Shown here piece by piece: positions 27,791 through 35,510 of a DNA stretch of 64,000 nucleotides. Numbering within the stretch: position 1 is the first letter of the stretch; each line of letters starts with the position of its first letter. The DNA comes from Streptomyces eurocidicus (GTDB lineage: Bacteria; Actinomycetota; Actinomycetes; Streptomycetales; Streptomycetaceae), in contig NZ_LGUI01000002.1 of the NCBI RefSeq assembly GCF_002891295.1, positions 310,001 through 374,000 of the forward strand. The letters are read 5' to 3'. Made by a program: the position numbers and the translations under genes. The notes below the pieces were generated by a model. The model did not search any database and had not been told where the DNA came from. It was given only the letters and a program-made list of their open reading frames with translations.

Positions 27791-27925
27791 TCAGCCGGCG
27801 CGGCCCGGAATCTCGGCGTCCCCGCCCGGGTTCGCGGGAAAGGGCTGGTCATGGCCGGTGGTGGGCGACGCGCACACGCCGAACCACGCGGCGACCCCGA
27901 GGACGACTGCGACGAAGCGGCGCAT
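27791..27925 (-). CDS. Small secreted peptide, 44 residues
   Basis: The peptide begins MRRFVAVVLGVAAWFGVCAS and continues with a polar Pro/Gly/Asp-rich tail ending EIPGRAG. The first 20 residues look like a complete signal peptide (basic start, hydrophobic core, VCAS cleavage site), leaving about 24 exported residues. A near-ideal ribosome site GGAAGGAA lies six bases before the ATG. It lies downstream of the two-component genes on the same strand, behind an inverted repeat (28023-28073). No family is recognised. The strong ribosome site makes it likely real. Confidence 0.55.
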   Translation of the reverse strand: MRRFVAVVLGVAAWFGVCASPTTGHDQPFPANPGGDAEIPGRAG

Positions 27926-28022
27926 GCGAAGTTCCTTCCGGTGCGGGAGAGTCGGCGCGAGCGGGCGGCTCGGCGGCCGGGTCGCCCGAGGGCTGCCCAG
28001 CCCCCGGAGCGCGCATGCGCCG

Positions 28023-28073
28023 CTCACCCGAACGTGGCCGGGGTACGGGGCGCTGGCCCTACGTTCAGGTGAA
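28023..28073. promoter_or_regulatory. Inverted repeat upstream of small secreted peptide
   Basis: CTCACCCGAACGTGG at 28023-28037 and CCTACGTTCAGGTGAA at 28058-28073 are inverted copies with about 12 of 15 positions matching, separated by 20 bp. They lie about 100-150 bp upstream of the peptide ATG and downstream of the histidine kinase gene. This is the size and spacing of a response-regulator or repressor site. Confidence 0.4.
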
Positions 28074-28170
28074 CTCCACCGGGAACAGCGGTCCTTGGCG
28101 GTGGCCCGGGTGCACGGACGGCCTTACCGGTCCGGCCCGGAGGGCCCGGTGCCGGGCGGCTCCGCCTCCG

Positions 28171-29280
28171 TCACGGCGCCGCCGCGGGCAGGACGACCTC
28201 GAACCGGCAGCCTCCCGGTACGTTCCGGACGGCCGCCCGGCCCGCGTGGGCCTCGACGATGCCGCGGACGATCGCCAGGCCGAGCCCCGCCCCCGGGGGC
28301 GTCCGCGCCTGTGAACCGCGCCAGCCGGTGTCGAAGACCCGCGGCAGGTCCTCCTCCGGGATGCCGCCGCAGCCGTCCGTGACGGACAGGACGACCGTGT
28401 CCGCGGCGCGCCGCGCGGCCACGGCGACCGTGCCGTCGGCCGGGGTGCGGCGGATGGCGTTGACGAGGAGGTTGCCCAGGACGCGCGTCATCTCCTTGCC
28501 GTCCACCTCGACCGGCACCGGGTCCACCCCGTCGCCGACCAGCCGCACGCCGTGCTCGCGCGCCAGCGGCCCCGCGCCGGCGAGGGCGTCGCCCACCAGG
28601 TCGTACACCGACATCCGGCTGGGGTGGAGCGGCAGCGCGCCCGCGTGGATGCGGGAGAGCTCGAAGAGGTCCCCGACCATGGAGTCGAGCCGGCCGACCT
28701 CCGTGCGGATCTGCCGGAAGTAGCGCGGGGGGTCCTCGGCCAGGCCGTCCTCCAGCGCCTCCGACATCGCGCGGAGCCCGGCCAGCGGGGTCCGCAGGTC
28801 GTGCGAGATCCAGGCGACGAGCTCGCGCCGGGACGTCTCCAGCGCCTGCTCCCGCTCCCGTGACCGCGCGAGCCGCTCGCTCGTCGCCGCGAGCTCGCGG
28901 CCGAGCGCGGCCAGCTCCGCCGTCGCGTCGCCGGCGGGTGCCGCGAAGTCGCCGTCGTCGCCGAAGGAGCGCGCGGCGAGGGTCAGCGCGTTGCTCCGGG
29001 CCACCACCCACCGGCCGAGCAGCAGGGCGGTGGCCAGGGAGACCACGGCGGCCATCGCGCAGACCGTGGTCACGACCGTCAGGTCGTGCGAGGAGAGGAA
29101 CATCGCCCGGGCCACGGCCAGCGTGCCCGCCAGCATCGCGGTCACCGGGACGGCCGCGACCACGGTCAGCGACACGGCCACCGAGCGGTGCCGCAGGGCG
29201 CGCAGCGCGAGGGCGCCCAGCAGCCCGGCCGCGGCGGCGCCCAGGAAGGCGAACAGGGCGATCAGCAGGACGTCACGCAT
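28171..29280 (-). CDS. Sensor histidine kinase
   Basis: A 369-residue membrane kinase. Three hydrophobic helices fill the first 90 residues (for example LLIALFAFLGAAAAGLLG and AMAAVVSLATALLLG), with only a short extracytoplasmic loop, so the signal may be sensed within the membrane. A linker leads to the H-box SHDLRTPLAGLRAM (His near residue 159), then N-box NLLVNAIRR, G1 VTDGCGGIPEEDL and G2 GAGLGLAIVRGI. The start (ATG 29280, or GTG 29283) overlaps the end of the response regulator, so the pair is co-translated. Confidence 0.92.
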   Translation of the reverse strand: MRDVLLIALFAFLGAAAAGLLGALALRALRHRSVAVSLTVVAAVPVTAMLAGTLAVARAMFLSSHDLTVVTTVCAMAAVVSLATALLLGRWVVARSNALTLAARSFGDDGDFAAPAGDATAELAALGRELAATSERLARSREREQALETSRRELVAWISHDLRTPLAGLRAMSEALEDGLAEDPPRYFRQIRTEVGRLDSMVGDLFELSRIHAGALPLHPSRMSVYDLVGDALAGAGPLAREHGVRLVGDGVDPVPVEVDGKEMTRVLGNLLVNAIRRTPADGTVAVAARRAADTVVLSVTDGCGGIPEEDLPRVFDTGWRGSQARTPPGAGLGLAIVRGIVEAHAGRAAVRNVPGGCRFEVVLPAAAP

Positions 29281-30052
29281 CACGGGCCCCGTCCCCGGGA
29301 GGGGCGGCTCCGGCGGTGGTGCCGTGGGCCGGGTCCCCGTCGGTCCCGAAGCGGTACCCCACGCCCCAGACGGTCCGGATCAGCCGGGGCCGGGCGGGGT
29401 CGTCCTCGACCTTGGCGCGCAGCCGCCGCACGTGCACGGTCACCGTCGACAGATCGCCGAAGTCCCACCCCCACACCTCGCGCATCAGCTCCTCGCGGGC
29501 GCACGCCCGGCCCGGATGCCGCATCAGGAACGCCAGGAGGTCGAACTCCCGCAGGGTGAGGGAGAGCTCGGCGCCGTCCTTGGCGGCGCGGCGGCCCACG
29601 GGGTCGAGGGCGATGCCGCCCGCGCGCAGCGGCGGCGCCGTGCCGGGGCCGGCGGCCGCGGCCGTCGTCCGCGCCTGCGCGCGGCGCAGCACGGACGTGA
29701 CGCGCAGCACCAGCTCGCGGGGGCTGAAGGGCTTGGTCACATAGTCGTCCGCGCCGACCTCCAGACCCAGGATGCGGTCCTCCTCGTCGCCGCGCGCCGT
29801 CAGCATGATGACCGGTACGGGCCCGTGCTCGCGGAGCCTGCGGCAGACCTCCAGGCCGTCCATGCCCGGCAGCATCAGGTCGAGGACGACGAGGTCGGGC
29901 GGGGACGCGGCCGCCCGCTCCAGGGCGGCGGGCCCGTCCGCGACGCGGTCGACGGCGAAGCCGGCCCGGTCGAGGTATCCGGCGACGACCTCGGCGACGG
30001 TCGGGTCGTCGTCGACGACGAGAACCCGGGCGGGGTGGTGCGTGGCATGCAT
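29273..30052 (-). CDS. OmpR/PhoB family response regulator
   Basis: A 259-residue two-domain regulator. The receiver (about 8-122) has the acidic pair VVDDDPT, the phospho-acceptor Asp in VVLDLMLPGMDG (about residue 53), Thr in MLTARG and Lys in TKPFSPREL. The C-terminal winged helix (about 145-238) includes LREFDLLAFLMRHPGR and VTVHVRRLRAKVE, ending WGVGYRFG. The ATG at 30052 begins MHATHHPARVLVV; the frame is open 36 residues further but without conservation. Partner of the overlapping kinase. The target genes may include the small secreted peptide. Confidence 0.93.
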   Translation of the reverse strand: MHATHHPARVLVVDDDPTVAEVVAGYLDRAGFAVDRVADGPAALERAAASPPDLVVLDLMLPGMDGLEVCRRLREHGPVPVIMLTARGDEEDRILGLEVGADDYVTKPFSPRELVLRVTSVLRRAQARTTAAAAGPGTAPPLRAGGIALDPVGRRAAKDGAELSLTLREFDLLAFLMRHPGRACAREELMREVWGWDFGDLSTVTVHVRRLRAKVEDDPARPRLIRTVWGVGYRFGTDGDPAHGTTAGAAPPGDGARDA

Positions 30053-30221
30053 GCCGTAAGCCTCGCACCACGACGGGACGAACGCCCGGCCGGACCGGCT
30101 CGCCCCGGTCGGCCGCGCCCGGAAAACCACCTCGTACCCGCCGTCCCTCGATAGGCTCACGGTCGTTCCCGGTCGGAGGGGGTCGGCCCCGAGCCGTGCC
30201 GGAGCAGGGGAGGAGAGGGCA

Positions 30222-31190
30222 TTGTCCGCAGCCGAGGCGGTGACGGGCGGGGCAGACGTGCCGGGCGCCGGGTGCTGGCTCCTCGTCGGTTCCGGGCTGG
30301 CCGGGATGCGGATCGTCCACGAGCTGACGGAAGCCTGCGAACGGCTCCTGCCCGGGCGCTACACGGTCGTCCACACGGACGAGCTGATCCTCGGGGTGCG
30401 CGCCGGCCGGCTGACGCTGCACGACATCGGCGGACGGCCGCTGACCGCGCCGGCCGTCGCCTACGCCCGGATGAGCAGCGCCCGGTTGAGCAGCGACCGT
30501 GAGATCACGCTGCTGCGCCACCTGGAGGCGATGGGCACGGTCCTGCTCAACCCGGCCGACGCGGTGCTGGCCTGTGTCAACAAGTTCTGGCACCTGCAGC
30601 AGCTCGCGGTCGCGGGGCTGCCGGTCCCCGACAGCCGCAGCTACGCCGACGCCCCGCTGGCGAAGGCGATCGACGCCGGTGTGCCGGAGCCGTGCGTGGT
30701 GAAGGCGGTGCGCGGCCAGCAGGGCGGGCAGGTCTTCCTGGCGCCCGACGCCGCGATGCTGCGCGCCGTCCAGGGCAGCCTGAAGGACGACTCGCCGTAT
30801 GTGTTCCAGCGGTACGTGGCGCACTCCCACGGGCGGGACCTGCGCGTGGTGGTGGTCGACGGGCGGGTCGTCGCCGCGCAGATCCGCTCGGCCGCCGACG
30901 GCGACCTCCGGTCGAACCTGGCGCTGGGCGGCACGGCCGAGCTGTGCCGGGGCCGCTACCCGGCGGGGGAGGAGCTCGCCGTACGGGCCGCCGAGGTGCT
31001 GGGGCTCGGCGTCGCCGGGGTGGACCTGCTCTTCGAGCCGGACGGCGGCTTCACGATCTGTGAGGTGAACGTCCACGTCGGCTGGCGCGCCTATATGACG
31101 GAGGTCGCCCCGGCGGTCGTGACCGCCTGCCGGGCCCGGTTGGACGCGGCGGGCGGCGCCGCCGGCTCCGTCGCGGGCGGCGCTATTTGA
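30222..31190 (+). CDS. RimK-type ATP-grasp ligase
   Basis: A 322-residue ATP-grasp enzyme that would join a carboxylate to an amine with ATP. Seen: CVNKFWHLQQLAVAGLPVPDS (entry to the ATP-grasp core, about 118-138), VVKAVRGQQGGQVF (glycine-rich lid and ATP lysine), PYVFQRYV, DLRVVVVDGRVVAAQIR, and the metal-binding FTICEVNVHVGW. The N-terminal domain is short, as in RimK and peptide-tailoring ligases. The start is a TTG with a strong GGGGAGGAGAGG ribosome site. No amino-group carrier or RiPP precursor adjoins it. The product overlaps the 3' end of the MarR gene by eight bases on the other strand. Confidence 0.8.
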   Translation: MSAAEAVTGGADVPGAGCWLLVGSGLAGMRIVHELTEACERLLPGRYTVVHTDELILGVRAGRLTLHDIGGRPLTAPAVAYARMSSARLSSDREITLLRHLEAMGTVLLNPADAVLACVNKFWHLQQLAVAGLPVPDSRSYADAPLAKAIDAGVPEPCVVKAVRGQQGGQVFLAPDAAMLRAVQGSLKDDSPYVFQRYVAHSHGRDLRVVVVDGRVVAAQIRSAADGDLRSNLALGGTAELCRGRYPAGEELAVRAAEVLGLGVAGVDLLFEPDGGFTICEVNVHVGWRAYMTEVAPAVVTACRARLDAAGGAAGSVAGGAI

Positions 31191-31719
31191 TGGTGGTGTC
31201 CCCGAGCGACACGAGGAGCCGGCGCATCAGGTCGGCGAGTCCCTCGGACTCCGCGCGGTCGAAGGGCGCCAGCATGCGGGCCTCGTGGGCGAGGTGGTCG
31301 GCCATCAGCGCGTGGGTGAGCTCGCGGCCCCGCTCGGTGAGCCGGATCTTCACCGAGCGCCGGTCCGCGGTGTCCCGCACCCGCTCGACCAGGCCCTTGG
31401 CCTCCATGCGGTCGATGCGGTTGGTGATGGCGCCCGACGTCACCATGGCGGCCTTGCGGAACGCGCCGGCGGTCAGTTCGTAGGGCGGCCCCGACCGTTG
31501 CAGCGTGAGGAGGACGTCGAACTCGCCCAGTTCCAGGCCGCGTTCGGTCGCGAACGCCCGGAACTGCTTCTCCAGTGCCGCTCCCAGCCGCTGGAGACGG
31601 CCGAAGACCTGCACGGGCCACAGGTCGTCCGCCAGGTCCGGGCGCTCCACGAGCCACTGGCCGACGATCTCGTCGACCGCGTCCCGCTCGGTGTTCTCGC
31701 CCGCTGCGTCGCCGCTCAT
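31183..31719 (-). CDS. MarR family transcriptional regulator
   Basis: A 178-residue repressor-type winged-helix protein. The recognition helix region is FRKAAMVTSGAITNRIDRMEAKG, followed by the wing LVERVRDTADRRSVKIRLTERGREL; helical ends form the dimer. GGAGGAGAG precedes the ATG. It is divergent from a drug-type MFS exporter, with four related palindromic boxes between them, so it very probably represses the exporter and itself and is released by a small ligand. Confidence 0.93.
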   Translation of the reverse strand: MSGDAAGENTERDAVDEIVGQWLVERPDLADDLWPVQVFGRLQRLGAALEKQFRAFATERGLELGEFDVLLTLQRSGPPYELTAGAFRKAAMVTSGAITNRIDRMEAKGLVERVRDTADRRSVKIRLTERGRELTHALMADHLAHEARMLAPFDRAESEGLADLMRRLLVSLGDTTIK

Positions 31720-31760
31720 CGCTCTCCTCCGGCCGGTCCGACGTCGTCCCCCCGATGATA

Positions 31761-31834
31761 TCTCAACGTTGAGAGAGTTGACGTTGAACGAGTGGGAGTG
31801 CTTTTATCTCAACGTTGAAATTATCAACCTTGAG
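31761..31834. promoter_or_regulatory. Array of MarR operator boxes
   Basis: Between marR and the MFS gene lie TCTCAACGTTGAGA (31761-31774, perfect palindrome), GTTGACGTTGAAC (31777-31789), TCTCAACGTTGAAA (31807-31820) and ATCAACCTTGAG (31823-31834). All share the core TCAACGTTGA. The boxes cover the likely promoters of both divergent genes, matching classic MarR autorepression. Confidence 0.8.
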
Positions 31835-31848
31835 CGAAAGGGGTTCCC

Positions 31849-33081
31849 ATGTCCGACCAGCTGGTCGCCGCGCCCGCCTCCGTCTCCGCACCACCCCGCA
31901 CCGGCAAGGCGGCGGCCGGGCAGGTCCCGGTCCTCTGGCTGGCCCTGCTCTCCACCCCCCTCGCCATGGGCGCCAACGCCCCCGTGCTGATCCTTCCCGA
32001 CATGGCCCGCTCCCTCGGGGTCCCCACGTCCACCGCCACCTGGCTGGTCACCGTCTTCGCCTGGGCGATGACCGTCGGCTCGCCGCTGTGGGCGGGACTG
32101 ATCCGGCAGCGCGGGCTCCGTCCGGCCCTCCTGGCCGCCGTGGCGGCCGTCGTCACCGGGACCGCCGTCGTCACCACCGCCCCCTGGCTGCCCCTCGCCC
32201 TCGCCGGGCGGGCCGTCCAGGCCGTCGGCGGCGCCGGCCTGGTCGCCGTCGCCATGAACCTGGCCGGCTCCACCCGGCGCATGGGCGTCATCACCGCGGG
32301 ATTCGGGATACTCGGCGCCTCCGGCCCCCTGCTCGGCTCGCTCCTCGCCGGCGCCGCCTCCTGGCGCCTGTCCCTCACCCTGTCCGCGGTCTCGCTCGTC
32401 GCGGCCCCCGCCGTCTGGCGTCACACCCGCCGGACCCCGCCCGCCGGCACCACCTTCGACGCCACCGGAGCCGGCCTCGTCGTCGCCCTGGCCTCCGCCC
32501 TCGTCCTCATCCCCACGGCCCCGGTCGCCGCCGCCCTCGCCGCCCTGGCCGTCGCCGTTCCGCTCGTACTCCACACCAGGCGCCGCCCCGACGGCTTCGT
32601 CCCCGCCGTCCTCCTGCGCTCGCCCGCCTTCATCGGTTCCGCGCTCCTCGCCTGCGCCTTCTCGACCTCCTACTTCTCCCTCCTCTTCAGCCTGCCGCGC
32701 CTGATCGCCCAGCGGACGCCCTGGAGCACCGGCGCCATCGGCACCGGGCAGCTCGTCGCGCTGCTCATCGGCTCCGCCCTGTCGTGGCTCCTGGCCGCGG
32801 CCGCGGGACGGCTGGGACACCGCGCCGTCCTCACGGTCCTGCTCACCCTCGGCGTCCTCGCCCCCCTCACCGCGGCCTTCGTCTCCTGGGGCCCCCTGCT
32901 CCTGCTCGCCGCCACGGTCGCCGTCTTCGTCTCCACCGGCAGCAACGCGGTCCTGTCCGTCCGCGCCGCCAAGGACGCCCCCGGCCACCAGCGCCCCTCG
33001 GCGATCGGCCTGTTCGTCCTCTGCTACCAGCTGGGCGGAGCGCTCGGGCCCGCGCTCGCGGCGACGCTGGTCCTGAAGTGA
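31849..33081 (+). CDS. MFS transporter, multidrug-exporter type
   Basis: A 410-residue, 12-helix major facilitator with DHA1-like features. After a polar N-terminus (about 1-25) helices begin at VLWLALLSTPLAMGANAPVL; the motif A region is WAGLIRQRGLRPA. GTGSNAVLS-like TGSNAVLSVRA lies late in the protein. It probably exports a drug or metabolite by proton antiport. The ribosome site AAAGGGG is close to the ATG. Control by the divergent MarR protein is strongly suggested by the operator array. Substrate unknown. Confidence 0.9.
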   Translation: MSDQLVAAPASVSAPPRTGKAAAGQVPVLWLALLSTPLAMGANAPVLILPDMARSLGVPTSTATWLVTVFAWAMTVGSPLWAGLIRQRGLRPALLAAVAAVVTGTAVVTTAPWLPLALAGRAVQAVGGAGLVAVAMNLAGSTRRMGVITAGFGILGASGPLLGSLLAGAASWRLSLTLSAVSLVAAPAVWRHTRRTPPAGTTFDATGAGLVVALASALVLIPTAPVAAALAALAVAVPLVLHTRRRPDGFVPAVLLRSPAFIGSALLACAFSTSYFSLLFSLPRLIAQRTPWSTGAIGTGQLVALLIGSALSWLLAAAAGRLGHRAVLTVLLTLGVLAPLTAAFVSWGPLLLLAATVAVFVSTGSNAVLSVRAAKDAPGHQRPSAIGLFVLCYQLGGALGPALAATLVLK

Positions 33082-33115
33082 GACGTGGGGCGCGTACGGA
33101 CGCGCCCCGGTCGGC

Positions 33116-33179
33116 CCGTGCGGCCGGTGACGAGTGACGAACCCCGCCCGGGGTTCGTCACTCGTCACCGGCCGCACGG
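33116..33179. terminator. 30-bp perfect hairpin terminator
   Basis: Arms 33116-33145 and 33150-33179 are exact reverse complements (inner part GTGACGAGTGACGAACCCC) with a 4-nt loop GCCC. It lies 35 bp after the MFS stop and 50 bp before the convergent secreted-protein stop, so it can terminate both. Confidence 0.85.
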
Positions 33180-33229
33180 CCGTGTCCCCCGTGGCCGACG
33201 GCCCGGGGGACAGGGATGACCGAGTGCGC

Positions 33230-33868
33230 TCACCTGCTCTCCTTTTCCTTCTCCTCCCGGCGGCTCCGGGACACGGCCAGGGCGATCGCGGCGGCGGCGA
33301 CGACCCCGCAACCCGCCAGGATCATGTCGTCGTTGACGGTGCCGCCCGTGCTCTCCCCGGTGCGCGGAGCGCCCTTCGGGACCTTGGCCGTGGCCTGGGA
33401 CGGCGCGGTGCCCTGCCGGGCCGAGGCGCCGGCCGCGTGGTGCGCCGGCGTGGTGCCGTTCGGGCGGGGCTGCGGCTTCGGGGCCGCCGGGTCGACCTTG
33501 AGGGTCGTACCGGCCGTTCCGTTGCTGCAGATCAGCTTCACCGGGTACGTGCCCGGGCGCGCCGTGATGTGCAGCCTGCCCTGGACGTGCTGGGGGTCGG
33601 TGCGGTTGAGCGTGATGGTGCCGGCCTGCGAGGCGACCGACTTCACGGTGGCTCCCGGGTAAGGGGCGCAGGAGCCGCTGATGTCCACCGTCTGCCCGGT
33701 ACGGGCCTCACGGGGGCTGACACTGATCTTGGCGGCTCCGACGAGCGGCCCCGGTCCGGTCCCGCCGGACGGTGACCCGGAGCCCCCGGCGGCCGCCGCG
33801 AGCGGCGCGAAGGTCAGGGCGCCGCACAGGGCGAGTGCGGAGCTTGCGGTGATGAGTGTGGTGCGCAT
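33230..33868 (-). CDS. Exported protein, probable sortase substrate
   Basis: A 212-residue exported protein. A signal peptide (about 1-27) is followed by a small Cys-containing beta domain (KISVSPREARTGQTVDISGSC ... VKLICSNG), a Pro/Ala/Thr-rich stalk, then KGAPRTGES, a hydrophobic helix (MILAGCGVVAAAAIALAV) and a basic tail RSRREEKEKESR. The last three elements form a sorting-signal layout, with APRTG in the place of LPXTG. The class F sortase gene lies 205 bp upstream on the same strand. Wall anchoring is therefore likely; the role of the exposed domain is unknown. Confidence 0.75.
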   Translation of the reverse strand: MRTTLITASSALALCGALTFAPLAAAAGGSGSPSGGTGPGPLVGAAKISVSPREARTGQTVDISGSCAPYPGATVKSVASQAGTITLNRTDPQHVQGRLHITARPGTYPVKLICSNGTAGTTLKVDPAAPKPQPRPNGTTPAHHAAGASARQGTAPSQATAKVPKGAPRTGESTGGTVNDDMILAGCGVVAAAAIALAVSRSRREEKEKESR

Positions 33869-34073
33869 GGCGATCGACGTCCTTTCGTCGACTTCGGTGG
33901 AGTGCCGCGGCCCGTCGGCCCGACCTGCCCCGGAGGGCGGGGCGGCCGGACGGCCACCGCGGTGGAACGTCTCCACCGTCGCCCATCGATCCGACCGGTG
34001 GTGTCGGGCGGGCAGGGGACCGGCGGGGCCTTCGGACGTCCTCCGGCGGGCCGTCCCCCGACCGGTGGGCCCC

Positions 34074-34784
34074 CTAGGCGGCATGCCGGGCCGTCAGGTC
34101 CGCGTACACGACGATGTTGTCGCGGTACCCGTCCGCCGTGTCGCGCGGTCCCCCGCAGGTGACCAGCCGCAACTGCGGCGCCCCCGAGCCCCGGTAGACC
34201 CGGTCGGCGGGGAAGTCGGCCTTGGCGTACTGCTCCACGGCCCGGACCGTGAACACCGCGGTGCCGCCGTCGGCCCGCTGCACCTCGATCGTGGCGCCCG
34301 GCCGCAGCCGGCCGAGGGAGAAGAACACGCCGTCGCCGTACCGGCCGACGGTGGAGTGCCCGAGGATCACCGAGGCACCGGCCTCCCCGGGCGTGGGGGA
34401 GCCCCGGTACCAGCCCGCCGGCGCGTCCTTCTCGATCGGCGGCACCTCCACGGTGCCGTCGGCCTCCTGCCCGAGGGACATCACCGGGGCGGAGACGCCG
34501 AGCGACGGGATCGCCAGCTCCACGGGCTCCGAACGGGACATGGGCGCGGCGGTTCCCGGGCCGGGCGACGCGGGGGCGGAGGCGCCCACGCCCGGACCGG
34601 GCGGGGACGCGGGGGCGGGCGCGCGGGTGCCGAGGAGGATCAGACCGACGCCGAGGGCGATCAGGACGGCCAGGAAGCACATGCCGGCGCGGGCCTGCCG
34701 CCGACGGAGCGCTTTGCGCCGGAGACCGGCCGGGGCCGCGGGCCGGCCGGCCTTCGCCGGGCCGGGGGATACGGGGTGTCGCAT
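34074..34784 (-). CDS. Class F sortase
   Basis: A 236-residue membrane-anchored transpeptidase. A basic N-terminus leads to a transmembrane helix (about 34-54, MCFLAVLIALGVGLILLG), a Pro/Ala/Gly linker, then the sortase barrel: catalytic His in VILGHSTVG (about 142), Cys in RLVTCGG (about 214) and Arg in YRDNIVV (about 226). Sortases cut a C-terminal sorting signal and join the protein to cell-wall precursor. I chose the ATG at 34784, which has GGAAAGGGG upstream; the frame is open far upstream through a repeat array but that part is not plausible coding. Its likely substrate is the next gene. Confidence 0.9.
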   Translation of the reverse strand: MRHPVSPGPAKAGRPAAPAGLRRKALRRRQARAGMCFLAVLIALGVGLILLGTRAPAPASPPGPGVGASAPASPGPGTAAPMSRSEPVELAIPSLGVSAPVMSLGQEADGTVEVPPIEKDAPAGWYRGSPTPGEAGASVILGHSTVGRYGDGVFFSLGRLRPGATIEVQRADGGTAVFTVRAVEQYAKADFPADRVYRGSGAPQLRLVTCGGPRDTADGYRDNIVVYADLTARHAA

Positions 34785-34880
34785 GGTCGGTGCCCCTTTC
34801 CGGTGCGGGGTGCGCGTGTGCGCGCTGTCTGTCATGGGGCGGACGCCGGACGCCTGTGCCCGGGCCGGGGCCCGCCGCGC

Positions 34881-35510
34881 GTGTCCGCGGGACGGCCCGC
34901 CGTGTGGCGTACGCCCTGGCCGGGGGCGTGCCGGGTGTTCGTGTGCGGCCCGGTGGTTGCCCCACTGGGCTGTGCCCCCGGTCCTGCGTGACGGTTTGCC
35001 GTGTGGCGTGGCCGGGGTGTACGCCCTGGCCGGGGTGTGCCGGATGCTCGTGTGTGGCCTGGTGGTCCTCCTGCCGGGCCGTGGCCCCGGCTCTGTGTGA
35101 CGGTTTGCCGTGTGGCGTGGGCCGGGGCGTATGCCCTGGTCGGGGCGTACCGGATGCTCGTGTGCGGCCCGGTGGTTGCCCCACTGGGTTGCGCCCCCGG
35201 CTCTGCGTGACGGTTTGCCGTGTGGCGTGGCCGGGGTGTACGCCCTGGCCGGGGTGTGCCGGATGCTCGTGTACGGCCCGGTGGTCCTCCTGCCAGGCCG
35301 TGGGCCCGGTCCTGCGTGACGGTTCGCCGTGTGGCCTGGCCGGGGTGTACGCCCTGGCCGGGGCGTACTGGACGCTCGTGTACGGCCCGGTGGTTGCCCC
35401 ACTGGGTTGCGCCCCCGGCCCTGCGCGACGGTTCGCCGTGTCGCGTGGGCCGGGACGTACGCCGGGTCGGGCGGACCGGCACCCGCGTACAGGCCGGTGG
35501 GGCGTCGTGC
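34881..35510. repeat. Roughly 109-bp tandem array with 219-bp higher-order unit
   Basis: Units beginning TGCGTGACGGTTTGCCGTG start at 34985, 35094, 35204, 35313 and 35422, with a partly deleted first unit at 34881, giving periods of 109-110 bp. Alternate units carry GTTGCCCCACTGGG (units 1, 3, 5) or GTCCTCCTGCC (units 2, 4), so the true higher-order unit is about 219 bp. The last unit is degenerate. The strand shown is rich in G and T. The array fills the upstream side of the sortase gene. It looks non-coding. Confidence 0.85.

Noticed and set aside
34785..35402. Upstream extension of the sortase frame through the tandem array
   Set aside because: The internal ATG at 34784 has a good ribosome site and starts a normal sortase; the 206 extra residues are Thr/Pro/Arg repeats that only reflect the minisatellite.
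34881..35510. CRISPR array
   Set aside because: Units are about 109 bp with no unique spacers and no cas genes are nearby; this is a simple tandem repeat.
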